DNA from: Bacteroidota bacterium
Lineage (GTDB): Bacteria > Bacteroidota > Bacteroidia > Chitinophagales > Saprospiraceae
Assembly: GCA_029781865.1 (NCBI GenBank)
Contig: JAKOVW010000053.1
Span: 186,001 to 250,000, forward strand
DNA: 64,000 bases
Direction: 5' to 3'
Position numbers and translations under genes: made by a program. Positions 17,460 to 25,565 of the stretch are shown one piece after another. The notes beneath the pieces are model-generated. The model was not told the DNA's origin and searched no databases. It saw only the letters and a program-made list of their open reading frames with translations. The first letter of the stretch is position 1. Every line of letters begins with the position of its first letter.

Positions 17460-18506
17460 TCAATCCTTTTTTTCAATAGCCCCGCCACAACTGCTACCTG
17501 CACCTGCAGTGCAACCATAGCAATGTTGGTTGACAATAATTTCCCTTTTAGATAGTTCTGAAAAATCAAAATCGCTTATGTGTCTGGAATTTCCCTGTAC
17601 TTTAAGATCAAGCATTTGGTTAAAATCGCAATCATAAATAGTTCCATCCCATCCTATACTCAATATATTGCGACACATGACATGATTGGCTGCTACAGGA
17701 TTATATGATTGGATCAGTTTATTCATGTAATTTTCATAATTACCACTTACCAATAAATAATCCAGATACCTGCTAATAGGCATATTGGTAATTGTAAATA
17801 AATTATTGAATTCAATTCCAAATTCCTTTGCCAAAGAATGTTTGAATTCTTTTTCAAGAATGGTTTGGCTCGCCGGTAAAAAAGCACCCGCAGGATTGTA
17901 GACCAGATTTAATGTCAAACCACTTCCCGCAACGCCATAACCCACTTCATTCAATAATTTCAATGCAAGAATGGAGGCTTCAAAAACACCATCGCCTCGC
18001 TGCTTATCCGTACGATCCTTGGCATAAAATGGAAGAGATGAAATAACTTCAACATTATGTTGTTTGTAAAAACCCGGAAGATCGAAATACTTCTTATTGG
18101 AAACAATAATGGTCAGATTGCACCGCACCATGATATGCCGGTTTAATAAATGAATCTGCCCGACAAACCAACGGAAATTCGGATTCATTTCAGGAGCGCC
18201 ACCTGTTAAATCTACAGAAGATAATTGAGGATTGGAAGCAAGAATTTCCAGACAGGTTTGCATGGTCTCTCTGGTCATTATTTCCTTTCGGTCCGGACCC
18301 GCATCCACATGACAATGTTTGCAGGTCTGATTGCACATCTTTCCAATATTTATTTGGAAGGTATCTATAGAATCCGGTTTCAATGGATACAATCCGGACT
18401 CATGCAGTGAATCTGCAAACGATTTGAGTTTGGATTGATGTTCTAACACATCGATTTGATATCCTGCATCTGCAAGCGCATGATGCATTGCCTGTAAACT
18501 TTTCAC
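17460..18506 (-). CDS. arsS: ArsS, arsenosugar biosynthesis radical SAM protein
   Basis: A 348-residue radical SAM enzyme. The [4Fe-4S] cysteines are C58, C62 and C65 in MCNQTCKHCHVDAGPDRKE. A C-terminal Cys-rich DUF3641-type region ends in CYGCTAGAGSSCGGAIEKKD, typical of ArsS. The first codon is GTG at 18506, chosen because MKSLQAMHHALAD matches the family N-terminus; an ATG six codons in is the alternative. ArsS makes dimethylarsinoyl-deoxyadenosine, an early arsenosugar step. The partner peroxidase-like gene ends 23 bp upstream, implying one transcript. The usual methyltransferase arsM is not in the window. Confidence 0.9.
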   Translation of the reverse strand: MKSLQAMHHALADAGYQIDVLEHQSKLKSFADSLHESGLYPLKPDSIDTFQINIGKMCNQTCKHCHVDAGPDRKEIMTRETMQTCLEILASNPQLSSVDLTGGAPEMNPNFRWFVGQIHLLNRHIMVRCNLTIIVSNKKYFDLPGFYKQHNVEVISSLPFYAKDRTDKQRGDGVFEASILALKLLNEVGYGVAGSGLTLNLVYNPAGAFLPASQTILEKEFKHSLAKEFGIEFNNLFTITNMPISRYLDYLLVSGNYENYMNKLIQSYNPVAANHVMCRNILSIGWDGTIYDCDFNQMLDLKVQGNSRHISDFDFSELSKREIIVNQHCYGCTAGAGSSCGGAIEKKD

Positions 18507-18529
18507 TATTGTCTGAACTATTTACAAGA

Positions 18530-18865
18530 TTACATTGAGATTTCCTTCACTTTGTTCATCATTTGAACCCCATGCACCAAAGAAGCTCCTCCTCTGATAG
18601 CTGCTGCAACATGCACTGCCTCCATCATCTGAGCCTGGTTATATCCTTTTTCAACGGCATCTGTACTATAAGCATCTATACAATACGGACATTGAACGGC
18701 ATGCGCAACTGCTAATGCAATAATTGATTTTTCTCTTGCGCTTAAAGCTCCTTCATTGAATACTTTTCCATACCAGGAAAAAAAAGAATCTGCCAATTCT
18801 TTCTGGAATTCTCCAATCGCACCGAATTTAGCCAGATCAGGAGCATTGTAATAATGATTACTCAT
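18530..18865 (-). CDS. Arsenosugar biosynthesis-associated peroxidase-like protein (AhpD/CMD family)
   Basis: A 111-residue protein of the carboxymuconolactone decarboxylase/AhpD fold. The redox CPYC pair is Cys59 and Cys62 in HAVQCPYCIDAYSTDA, followed by a helix with VHVAAAIRGGASLVHG, as in the peroxidase-like proteins regularly paired with arsS. Its precise reaction is unproven; the CxxC suggests thiol-disulfide or peroxide chemistry on arsenic intermediates. It is the first gene of the two-gene ars unit. The start ATG at 18865 gives the canonical length. Confidence 0.88.
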   Translation of the reverse strand: MSNHYYNAPDLAKFGAIGEFQKELADSFFSWYGKVFNEGALSAREKSIIALAVAHAVQCPYCIDAYSTDAVEKGYNQAQMMEAVHVAAAIRGGASLVHGVQMMNKVKEISM

Positions 18866-19149
18866 GTCGATATTTTTTGATGTGCAAAGATAAAATTAAA
18901 AAGGGGATATCTTATGAGATCTGACGTGACCAGCGACAAGAACAAAAACGCGATAAGCCCGGTCAGATCCTGACTTTTAAGTGAATAAGCAATAGAACTG
19001 CTTATGTACTAAAGTCCCAATCAAATTGGTAATCGCAATCTCTTAAAATCAAGTTAAAATCACATTTTCAAATGAAAACACTAAACTATTCGTTGTGTTT
19101 CTCCATTTAGATCTGAATTAATTTACAAATAAAAATAAAATTGAATCCA

Positions 19150-19740
19150 ATGAAACAAACAAGTCTTTTCTTACTTCTGGCCCTCGTGGCATCTGCCGGA
19201 TTACTCTCTTTCAAACCGGCAATTGTTACCCACAAAATCGACCTCAATCAATCTGCTTTAAAATGGACCGGATATAAGGTTACAGGAAAACATTCCGGTA
19301 ATGTCAACTTAAAATCTGGAGAACTGCAATTTGATGGTTCAACTCTGGTTGGAGGTACATTTGATATTGACATGACCAGTATTGCATGCCTGGAGCAGAA
19401 CGGATCGAATGACAGACTGGTAGGTCACCTGAAAAGTGATGATTTTTTTGGCGTAACCAATCACCCTACGGCGAATTTCAAAATCACCGCCGCAAAGAAA
19501 CAGGATCAGAATACCTATAAAATCTCTGGAGATCTAACTATTAAAGGAATCACAAAGCCCATCAATTTTAATGCGACTGTAAAAGATGAAAATGGTACAA
19601 AAGTCGCCGATGCCTTTATGAAAATTAACCGGACCCAGTTCGATATTAAATATCGTTCAGGTAGTTTTATAGAAAACCTGGGAGATAAAGCAATTAATGA
19701 TGAATTTGATCTGCAAGTCAAACTAATTACAGCGAAATAG
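19150..19740 (+). CDS. YceI family secreted lipid-binding protein
   Basis: A 196-residue protein from the ATG at 19150, three codons after an in-frame TTG. A signal peptide covers about 1-22 (MKQTSLFLLLALVASAGLL). The remainder is a YceI lipocalin-like barrel: SALKWTGYKVTGKHSG, GGTFDIDMTSIACLE, HLKSDDFFGVTNHPTANF, GDLTIKGITKPINF and RTQFDIKYRSGSF are all family signatures. YceI proteins bind isoprenoid-like lipids in the periplasm; the ligand here is unknown. It is monocistronic, with a terminator directly after. Confidence 0.93.
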   Translation: MKQTSLFLLLALVASAGLLSFKPAIVTHKIDLNQSALKWTGYKVTGKHSGNVNLKSGELQFDGSTLVGGTFDIDMTSIACLEQNGSNDRLVGHLKSDDFFGVTNHPTANFKITAAKKQDQNTYKISGDLTIKGITKPINFNATVKDENGTKVADAFMKINRTQFDIKYRSGSFIENLGDKAINDEFDLQVKLITAK

Positions 19741-19765
19741 ATATTACTAATTTTAATTATATGTT

Positions 19766-19797
19766 AACCGCTATCTAAATAATAGCGGTTTTTTTTT
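19766..19797 (+). terminator. Rho-independent terminator after the YceI gene
   Basis: AACCGCTAT (19766-19774) pairs with ATAGCGGTT (19782-19790), followed by an uninterrupted run of T. Confidence 0.92.
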
Positions 19798-19874
19798 GCA
19801 AAAAATTAACTTCATATGTTAAAATCAGTATATTTGAAAGGACAAAACGATTTTCAAACAAAAAAACCAATTTT

Positions 19875-20291
19875 ATGAACACAAAAATTATCATTTCCGG
19901 GGTCCTCGGAGGGCTATGCTTTTTTTTATTGGGCTGGCTCATGTATGGCGTTTTATTTAAAGATATGATGTCGAGTATGGGCGGTTCAGCGACAGGTGTG
20001 ATGAGAGCAGAAAGTGAAATGGTTTGGTGGGCACTGATACTTGGCAACCTTGGCTTTGGATTTGCCTTTGCCTATGTCCTTGGAAGCTGGTCCGGAGTTA
20101 CCACTTTCATTGGCGGAGCTAAAGCGGCTGCAATGGTTGGATTTTTATTTGAATTAGGTTATGATCTTACCTATTTCGCCACCTCCAACTTAATGAATTT
20201 AAAAGGTCTTTGTATGGACCTTGTCATCACCATTATTATGTGTGCTATCGCAGGAGGTGTCATTGGCTGGTGGTTAGGGCGATCCAATTAA
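19875..20291 (+). CDS. Small four-helix membrane protein, tandem paralog 1
   Basis: 138 residues with four predicted membrane segments (about 4-26, 53-72, 80-101 and 112-134). The first carries GGLCFFLLGWLMYG and the last ends in GGVIGWWLGRSN. It is clearly paralogous to the next gene: shared MNTK start, GWL-YG-L-KD-M, WWALILGNL and GWWLGRS. I do not recognise a named family with certainty; DUF1761-type proteins have a similar layout. Both genes begin in the same A-rich AACAAAAAAACCA...ATGAACACAAAAA context, so the duplication includes the leader. Confidence 0.75.
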   Translation: MNTKIIISGVLGGLCFFLLGWLMYGVLFKDMMSSMGGSATGVMRAESEMVWWALILGNLGFGFAFAYVLGSWSGVTTFIGGAKAAAMVGFLFELGYDLTYFATSNLMNLKGLCMDLVITIIMCAIAGGVIGWWLGRSN

Positions 20292-20400
20292 TCATCTGAT
20301 CCATTTGTGACCTTGTATTTTATCACAAATTTTATAATGATCAAAATTCATCTTTGATTTTATTAAACAACGATTTTACAAACAACAAAAAAACCAAAAT

Positions 20401-20823
20401 ATGAACACAAAAACGATAATCGCAGCTATAATAGGAGGAGTTGCAGCATTTCTGCTCGGCTGGTTATTTTATGGCATGTTATTGAAAGATACTATGGCCG
20501 GAATGATGGGCAGTGCTCAAAATGTCATGAAGAAAGATAATGAAATAATATTCTGGGCCTTAATTCTGGGCAATCTGGTAATCGGATATTTGGTTGCCTG
20601 GATCTTTAGCAGCTGGGCTGGAATTACCACATTTGCCGGAGGAGCTACTGCAGGAGCCATGATGGGATTCTTGTTTACTTTCTCCTATGATATGATGATG
20701 TATGCTACAACCAATACCATGCAACTCAGTGGTGCCCTGTTTGACATCGTGATATCAACCGTAATATGGGCTGTTTCATCCGGATTGGTAGGATGGTGGC
20801 TTGGCAGATCAGCAACAACTTAA
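20401..20823 (+). CDS. Small four-helix membrane protein, tandem paralog 2
   Basis: 140 residues, same architecture as the preceding gene: GGVAAFLLGWLFYGMLLKD in helix 1, FWALILGNLVIGY in helix 2, TTFAGGATAGAMMGFLF in helix 3 and SSGLVGWWLGRSATT at the end. The central loop differs between the copies (Gly-Ser-rich in copy 1, shorter in copy 2). The two are separated by 109 bp and the second is followed by a strong terminator, so they may form one unit. Function unknown. Confidence 0.75.
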   Translation: MNTKTIIAAIIGGVAAFLLGWLFYGMLLKDTMAGMMGSAQNVMKKDNEIIFWALILGNLVIGYLVAWIFSSWAGITTFAGGATAGAMMGFLFTFSYDMMMYATTNTMQLSGALFDIVISTVIWAVSSGLVGWWLGRSATT

Positions 20824-21136
20824 ATAAGTACCTTACCTATCTTAAATTTTTTTAAGATTCGGACCGCTTGTTATTTCTAACAGGCGGTTTTTTTTTTACA
20901 CCGATTAGTGGATTTATACAGAAATTATAATTTTTCCTTTGGAAGGCGGAATAACACATCAACCGTTTTAATGCAAGAATAAACGAGTGGAGGAAATGCA
21001 GAATTGCTTAATAATGAAATGAACAAAACTGAAGAAATTGGAATACATTTAAAATTTCGATGTCAACCAATAATATAACTACTCACGATCCTGAATTTCA
21101 TTTTTCTCAAATCTTTTATTTCAGTTTCCATTCCAC
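20824..21136. other. 313-bp convergent spacer
   Basis: Contains the terminator for the membrane-protein pair, then about 240 bp of AT-rich sequence up to the paaI stop in which no gene or clear signal was found. Confidence 0.5.
20863..20897 (+). terminator. Rho-independent terminator after the tandem membrane genes
   Basis: ACCGCTTGTTA (20863-20873) pairs with TAACAGGCGGT (20878-20888) with one G-T pair, a 4-base loop and a long T-run. Confidence 0.93.
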
Positions 21137-21559
21137 TCAAATTTCCCAGGCTTTATCTTTAATGTAGACCATGCCTTTAAACAAAGCAACGAGTTTATCG
21201 TTTTGATTCGTCACTGTAATTTCATACAAACCCAAATGTGTAGAACGGGATTTTTCCCTGGCTTCAGCTACAAGCACATCGCCATCATGAATAGGATATA
21301 AATGATTGATCGAACACTCTATCGAAACAGCATGCTTACCATAACTATTGCAGGCGAAGGCAAGTGCACTGTCAGCAAATGAAAAACTGATTCCTCCATG
21401 AAGGATTCCAAATCCATTGGTCATTTCTGTTCTGACTTTCATTTTTAGTTTACAATATCCCTGATATTCCTCTAATCTTTCAATACCAAGCCATAAACTA
21501 AATGCGTCATTGAAATACATTTTATCTATCACTTTTGATGCGAGTCCGGAATCATCCAT
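21137..21559 (-). CDS. paaI: PaaI, hydroxyphenylacetyl-CoA thioesterase
   Basis: A 140-residue hot-dog thioesterase. The catalytic region NGFGILHGGISFSFADSALAFACN (about 47-70) contains the HGG motif and helix typical of PaaI, and SIECSINHLYPIHDGD follows. PaaI hydrolyses ring-hydroxylated or dead-end phenylacetyl-CoA thioesters and recycles CoA when the pathway stalls. It is the last gene of paaBCDGHI: paaH stops 68 bp upstream of its start. Firm by sequence and context. Confidence 0.93.
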   Translation of the reverse strand: MDDSGLASKVIDKMYFNDAFSLWLGIERLEEYQGYCKLKMKVRTEMTNGFGILHGGISFSFADSALAFACNSYGKHAVSIECSINHLYPIHDGDVLVAEAREKSRSTHLGLYEITVTNQNDKLVALFKGMVYIKDKAWEI

Positions 21560-21627
21560 ACGTTTTGCTAAATTGAAGTATGTTTTTAATTATTTACAAC
21601 TATATCCTATTTCCCGCTGTCTGAGAC

Positions 21628-22767
21628 CTAAACCATTTCCTTCAGTGCTACACTACAGCGATATCGTTCCTCATGATATTGATTAAACAAACGGTCTAAT
21701 GTTTCGATACAATTTTTAATTCCAATCTCATCAGCCCATTGTAAAAGTCCTTTTGGATAATTCACTCCCTTGCACATGGCTATTTCTATATCTTCCCTGG
21801 ATGCAATTTGATAATACAGTGCATCTGCAGCTTCATTAATTAACATGACCAAAATGCGCCAGGCAATATTTTTTGTAAGTTCGGTATTGACTGTATCGGG
21901 CACCTGAATTTCTTTACTATAATCGTAATATCCTTTTCCACTTTTTTTACCAAGCCAACCTGCCGCAACCAAATTGCGCTGTGTAAACGAAGGTTTGTAG
22001 CGTGGTTCATAAAAACAAGCTTCCCACACTGATTTAGTAACTGCATAATTTACATCATTACCAATAAAATCCATTAATGCAAATGGTCCCATTTTAAATC
22101 CATATACACTTGTCATTGCATAATCAATCGTGGCAAAATCCGCAAAGCCTTCTTCAAAAATGCGAATGGCTTCAGAATAATAAGGTCGTGCAATCCGATT
22201 AACAATAAACCCTGGAGTATCCTTTGCTATAACTGTTATTTTCCCCCAGGATTCAACCAGGTCTTTTGCCATTTGTATATTGGACGAAATGGTTTGAATG
22301 GCGGGAATGATTTCGACCAAGGGCATTAAGGGAACGGGATTAAAAAAATGCATTCCAATAAACCGCTCTGGATTTTTGCAAGAAGAAGCTAATGAAGTCA
22401 CAGATAATGAAGAGGTATTGCTCGCCAGGATGCAATTGGAAGACACTGTCTTTTCCAATGTTTCGAATAAACTCTTTTTAACAGACAGATCTTCAATTAC
22501 AGCTTCTATGATCAATTCACATTCAGCACAGGCATTTAAATTTTCAGAAAAATAAAATCTTCCAAATGTTGCCACTGCATCGGCATTACTGATTTTTCCT
22601 TTTTCAGCAAGCCGGTTTAATTGATCCTGAAGTTGGGTTTGCGCTTTTTGCAATCCTGTTGTATTTGAATCCGTAAGTACAACATGATGACCTGCCATTG
22701 CTGCAACCTGGGCGATACCCATCCCCATTGTTCCGGCGCCTACTACCCCTATTGTTATTTTATTCAT
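21628..22767 (-). CDS. paaH: PaaH, 3-hydroxyadipyl-CoA dehydrogenase
   Basis: A 379-residue NAD-dependent 3-hydroxyacyl-CoA dehydrogenase. The Rossmann nucleotide loop is GVVGAGTMGMGIAQVAA at the N-terminus. The catalytic His is in IGMHFFNPVPLMPLVEI, and the C-terminal domain starts at DTPGFIVNRIARPYYSEA. One C-terminal domain plus a short second repeat matches PaaH rather than FadB. It oxidises 3-hydroxyadipyl-CoA before thiolysis. Its ATG follows the paaG stop by 6 bp, so translation is probably coupled. Confidence 0.92.
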   Translation of the reverse strand: MNKITIGVVGAGTMGMGIAQVAAMAGHHVVLTDSNTTGLQKAQTQLQDQLNRLAEKGKISNADAVATFGRFYFSENLNACAECELIIEAVIEDLSVKKSLFETLEKTVSSNCILASNTSSLSVTSLASSCKNPERFIGMHFFNPVPLMPLVEIIPAIQTISSNIQMAKDLVESWGKITVIAKDTPGFIVNRIARPYYSEAIRIFEEGFADFATIDYAMTSVYGFKMGPFALMDFIGNDVNYAVTKSVWEACFYEPRYKPSFTQRNLVAAGWLGKKSGKGYYDYSKEIQVPDTVNTELTKNIAWRILVMLINEAADALYYQIASREDIEIAMCKGVNYPKGLLQWADEIGIKNCIETLDRLFNQYHEERYRCSVALKEMV

Positions 22768-22773
22768 TGACTC

Positions 22774-23550
22774 CTATTTGCCTTTAAATAATGCGGTACG
22801 CTTTTCGATAAATGCAGCAATTCCTTCGTTGTAATCTTCCGATTCTCCTGCTTCAATTTGATATTTCAATTCTGCATCCAACTGCTGATCCAGTGAATTC
22901 GCAAAACTTAGATTCAATAATTTTTTTGTCAAAGCCAGTGCTTTTGTAGGCATTTTGGATAACGATAAAGCCAGCTTTTCTACTTCTGCGTGGAAAGATT
23001 CATCCGGAAATACTTTATAGAGCATACCCATTTGAAATGCTTCTGTTGCAGAAACTTTATCTCCTGTCATCATCAAAGCAGATGCACGGTTCCAACCAAT
23101 TAGTCTCGGCAGAATATATGTACCTCCACTATCCGGTACCAATCCAATTTTTGAAAATGCCTGAATAAAACTTGCCGACTGACTTGCTATGACCAGATCA
23201 CAACAAAGGGCTATGTTGGCTCCTGCACCTGCTGCAACACCATTCACAGCAGCGATAACCGGTTTATCCAGATTCCGGATTTTTTTGATGATTGGATTAA
23301 ATCGTTCTGTCAAGATTTTTCCGAACCCGGGAGTATTGGGATCAATCGCTTCCTGCAAATCCTGACCTGCACAAAACGCTTTTCCTTCACCGCTTATCAC
23401 AAGTGTACGAATGGAGTCGTCCACAACAACATCATCCAGACAATGCAAAAACTCATTACCCATCTCGGTATGAAATGAATTAAAAACCTGGGGACGGTTC
23501 ATCCGGATCCAGGCTACATTCTCATTCTTTATATAATTGATAAATTCCAT
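22774..23550 (-). CDS. paaG: PaaG, 1,2-epoxyphenylacetyl-CoA isomerase
   Basis: A 258-residue crotonase-fold protein. The oxyanion-hole motif is GVAAGAGANIALCCDLVIAS. The sequence AFSKIGLVPDSGGTYILPRLIG has Asp where hydratases have Glu, the diagnostic difference of PaaG-type isomerases. PaaG turns the ring epoxide into oxepin-CoA and can also act on dehydrosuberyl intermediates. No second crotonase (PaaF) is present in the window, so this enzyme may cover both jobs or paaF lies elsewhere. It sits between paaD (67 bp) and paaH (6 bp). Confidence 0.92.
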   Translation of the reverse strand: MEFINYIKNENVAWIRMNRPQVFNSFHTEMGNEFLHCLDDVVVDDSIRTLVISGEGKAFCAGQDLQEAIDPNTPGFGKILTERFNPIIKKIRNLDKPVIAAVNGVAAGAGANIALCCDLVIASQSASFIQAFSKIGLVPDSGGTYILPRLIGWNRASALMMTGDKVSATEAFQMGMLYKVFPDESFHAEVEKLALSLSKMPTKALALTKKLLNLSFANSLDQQLDAELKYQIEAGESEDYNEGIAAFIEKRTALFKGK

Positions 23551-23616
23551 TGAAATGAATTTAATTTGAGATGCAAACCAACTTTTTTAATAATCACGTA
23601 ATTCTCCTTGCCCTGA

Positions 23617-24111
23617 TTAATGACATTTAAAATAATCAAACGGTTCTTTGCAGTCCAGACATTGATACAAAGCTTTACATGCTGTAGAGCCGAATTCACT
23701 GATTTTTTTTGTATTTAAGGATAAGCATCTCGGACACGGAATGGCATCCTCTTCTTCAAAATAAGCTGTTGTGACTTTGGCATGACGCATTGGAGCGGCA
23801 ATGCCATACGCTTTCAGTTTTTCTTTACCGCTCTCACTCATCCAATCGGTTGTCCAGGCCGGGCTTAAAATAGTTTCGATTTTATTTTCTATTCCTTCCT
23901 TATCCAGTGCAGCATGAATATTCATTTCTATTAAAGCCATTGCAGGGCAACCCGTATAAGTTGGAGTTATTTGAATGCGCACTTCATTGCCATGCACTGA
24001 AATATTGCGAATAATTCCGAGATCAACTACTGACAATACAGGAACTTCCGGATCATAGACGGTTTCCAATATCTGCTCCACTTTTTGTTTGAAATCCATT
24101 TCCTGAGTCAT
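23617..24111 (-). CDS. paaD: PaaD, phenylacetyl-CoA epoxidase accessory/maturation subunit
   Basis: 164 residues. The N-terminal MIP18/DUF59 domain (about 8-85) shows YDPEVPVLSVVDLGIIRNI and TPTYTGCPAMALIEM. The C-terminus carries a zinc or Fe-S binding ribbon with Cys pairs in CPRCLSLNTKKIS and CLDCKEPFDYFKCH. PaaD is required for epoxidase activity in known systems, probably for cofactor assembly. It follows paaC by 60 bp. Assignment is firm because DUF59 plus this ribbon occurs specifically in paa operons. Confidence 0.94.
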   Translation of the reverse strand: MTQEMDFKQKVEQILETVYDPEVPVLSVVDLGIIRNISVHGNEVRIQITPTYTGCPAMALIEMNIHAALDKEGIENKIETILSPAWTTDWMSESGKEKLKAYGIAAPMRHAKVTTAYFEEEDAIPCPRCLSLNTKKISEFGSTACKALYQCLDCKEPFDYFKCH

Positions 24112-24171
24112 CGCTTATTCCGATACGTGATTAAACCACAACTAACATAGTTTGATTCATCTGCATTCATC

Positions 24172-24930
24172 TTACCATTCCATTCCGGGGTAAGCTCTTT
24201 GCATATATTGCAAATCTGCTAGAATATATCCCAGATGCTCTGAATGTTTTCCGGTTTTACCTCCTGACTGCATCCAGATTGGAGCAGGCATTTCCAATCC
24301 TGCAACTTTTAAGACTTCACTGACTTTAGTTTCCCAGTCATTCTTTAATGCAGCGACATCAGGAGCAAATTGTCCGTCAATCATCAGACGTTCGTAATCC
24401 GCCACTTCGAATAATTCACCGGTATAGGTCCAAAGTTCATCAATTGCCTTTTGCATTTTCTGTCTTGAAATATCTGTTCCATCTCCAAGACGTATTACCC
24501 ATTCTCCGCTCCACTTCAAATGATACGCAGTTTCTTTAACTGTTTTTTCAGCAATATCTGCCAGTCTTTTGTCTTTGCCGGATCTCAATAAAGAGAAATA
24601 AGGAAATTGAAATGCATCCAAAAAAAATTGTCTTGCCACTGTAAATGCAAAATCCGTATTGGGTTGTTCGACCAGCAATACATTTTCGTATTCCCATTCA
24701 TTGCGGGTAAATGCCAGAGAATCTTCAGTTGTATTTCCACCCTTTATTTCTGCCGCATATTGAAACAATAATCGGGCACGCCCAAGATAATCCAGGGAAA
24801 TATTGGTCATAGCCATATCCTGTTCCAACACAGGACCGTGCCCGCACCATTCACCCAGACGCTGACCGAGTATCAGGGCATTATCGGCAAGATGAAGTAT
24901 GTATTTTAATTTAGCTTCCTGCAAATCCAT
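24172..24930 (-). CDS. paaC: PaaC, phenylacetyl-CoA epoxidase structural subunit
   Basis: 252 residues from the ATG at 24930 (MDLQEAKLKYILHLADNALI), close to E. coli PaaC (248). Upstream in-frame starts would overlap paaB and add non-family sequence. The sequence is ferritin-like with conserved GQRLGEWCGHGPVLEQDMAMTNISLDYLGRA. PaaC is the inactive structural partner of PaaA in the diiron multicomponent monooxygenase. The ATG lies one base after the paaB stop, which indicates translational coupling. A family-typical LGYILADLQYMQRAYPG tail is present. Confidence 0.94.
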   Translation of the reverse strand: MDLQEAKLKYILHLADNALILGQRLGEWCGHGPVLEQDMAMTNISLDYLGRARLLFQYAAEIKGGNTTEDSLAFTRNEWEYENVLLVEQPNTDFAFTVARQFFLDAFQFPYFSLLRSGKDKRLADIAEKTVKETAYHLKWSGEWVIRLGDGTDISRQKMQKAIDELWTYTGELFEVADYERLMIDGQFAPDVAALKNDWETKVSEVLKVAGLEMPAPIWMQSGGKTGKHSEHLGYILADLQYMQRAYPGMEW

Positions 24931-24931
24931 T

Positions 24932-25213
24932 TTACATATGTTTAACTTCATCTGGTAAATCATAAAAAGTCGGGTGCCTGTAGATTTTGTCTTGTGCAGG
25001 CTCAAAAAATGGATCACTATCCGCCGGATCCGAAGCGCTAATGTATTTGGATTCCACCACCCAGATGCTTATTCCTTCCTGACGCCGGGTATAGACATCT
25101 CTTGCATTTTCAATTGCCATGGCAGCATCCGCGGCATGCAGACTGCCAACATGTTTGTGATTCAAACCGGATTTACTCCGGATAAAGATTTCAAAAAGGG
25201 GCCAGTTTTTCAT
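24932..25213 (-). CDS. paaB: PaaB, phenylacetyl-CoA epoxidase small subunit
   Basis: 93 residues, the canonical PaaB length, with WPLFEIFIRSKSGLNHKHVGSLHA at the N-terminus, then ARDVYTRRQEGISIWVV and KIYRHPTFYDLPDEVKHM. PaaB bridges the PaaAC units in the epoxidase complex. It is the first gene of the paaBCDGHI run. Unlike most bacteria, paaA is not directly upstream: an opposite-strand TPR gene lies between. A good promoter match exists at 25241-25271, explaining how this block is transcribed independently. Confidence 0.95.
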   Translation of the reverse strand: MKNWPLFEIFIRSKSGLNHKHVGSLHAADAAMAIENARDVYTRRQEGISIWVVESKYISASDPADSDPFFEPAQDKIYRHPTFYDLPDEVKHM

Positions 25214-25565
25214 TTTAATTTATATCATCAATTCATTGCTCAAAATTAGTCAATATTTATCAACCATCCAATGCAAGAATCCTGTAATTCATGGAAACCT
25301 TCCATAAGCCATTTTATGGTATTGAATTAATAAGAGATGGTCTTATCCTTTGTTTATCTGATGCATGAAGCAAATACCATCTTATTCTTACAACATATAT
25401 TTACCGGTTTTAAATTACAATTAGTTTTATGATCCATGCTATACTAATTCTCAACACAATGGATGCGATTTTAAGAAGTGTATAGAATACGACAAGGAAA
25501 CAAATGGAAACTTTTTATCTTCACTTAAATTGATCAAATTTGCAATCACGATTAAGCTTATGGTC
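25214..25565. other. 352-bp divergent region between paaB and the TPR gene
   Basis: Contains the predicted paaB promoter near its left end. The rest is AT-rich with no gene seen. No complete promoter was found for the TPR gene. Confidence 0.5.
25241..25271 (-). promoter_or_regulatory. Predicted promoter of paaBCDGHI
   Basis: Read on the minus strand: TTG (-33) at 25271-25269, a 20-bp spacer, then TAATTTTG (-7) at 25248-25241. The paaB ATG follows about 28 bp later. This is a full match to the Bacteroidota TTG...TAnnTTTG promoter form. Confidence 0.55.
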
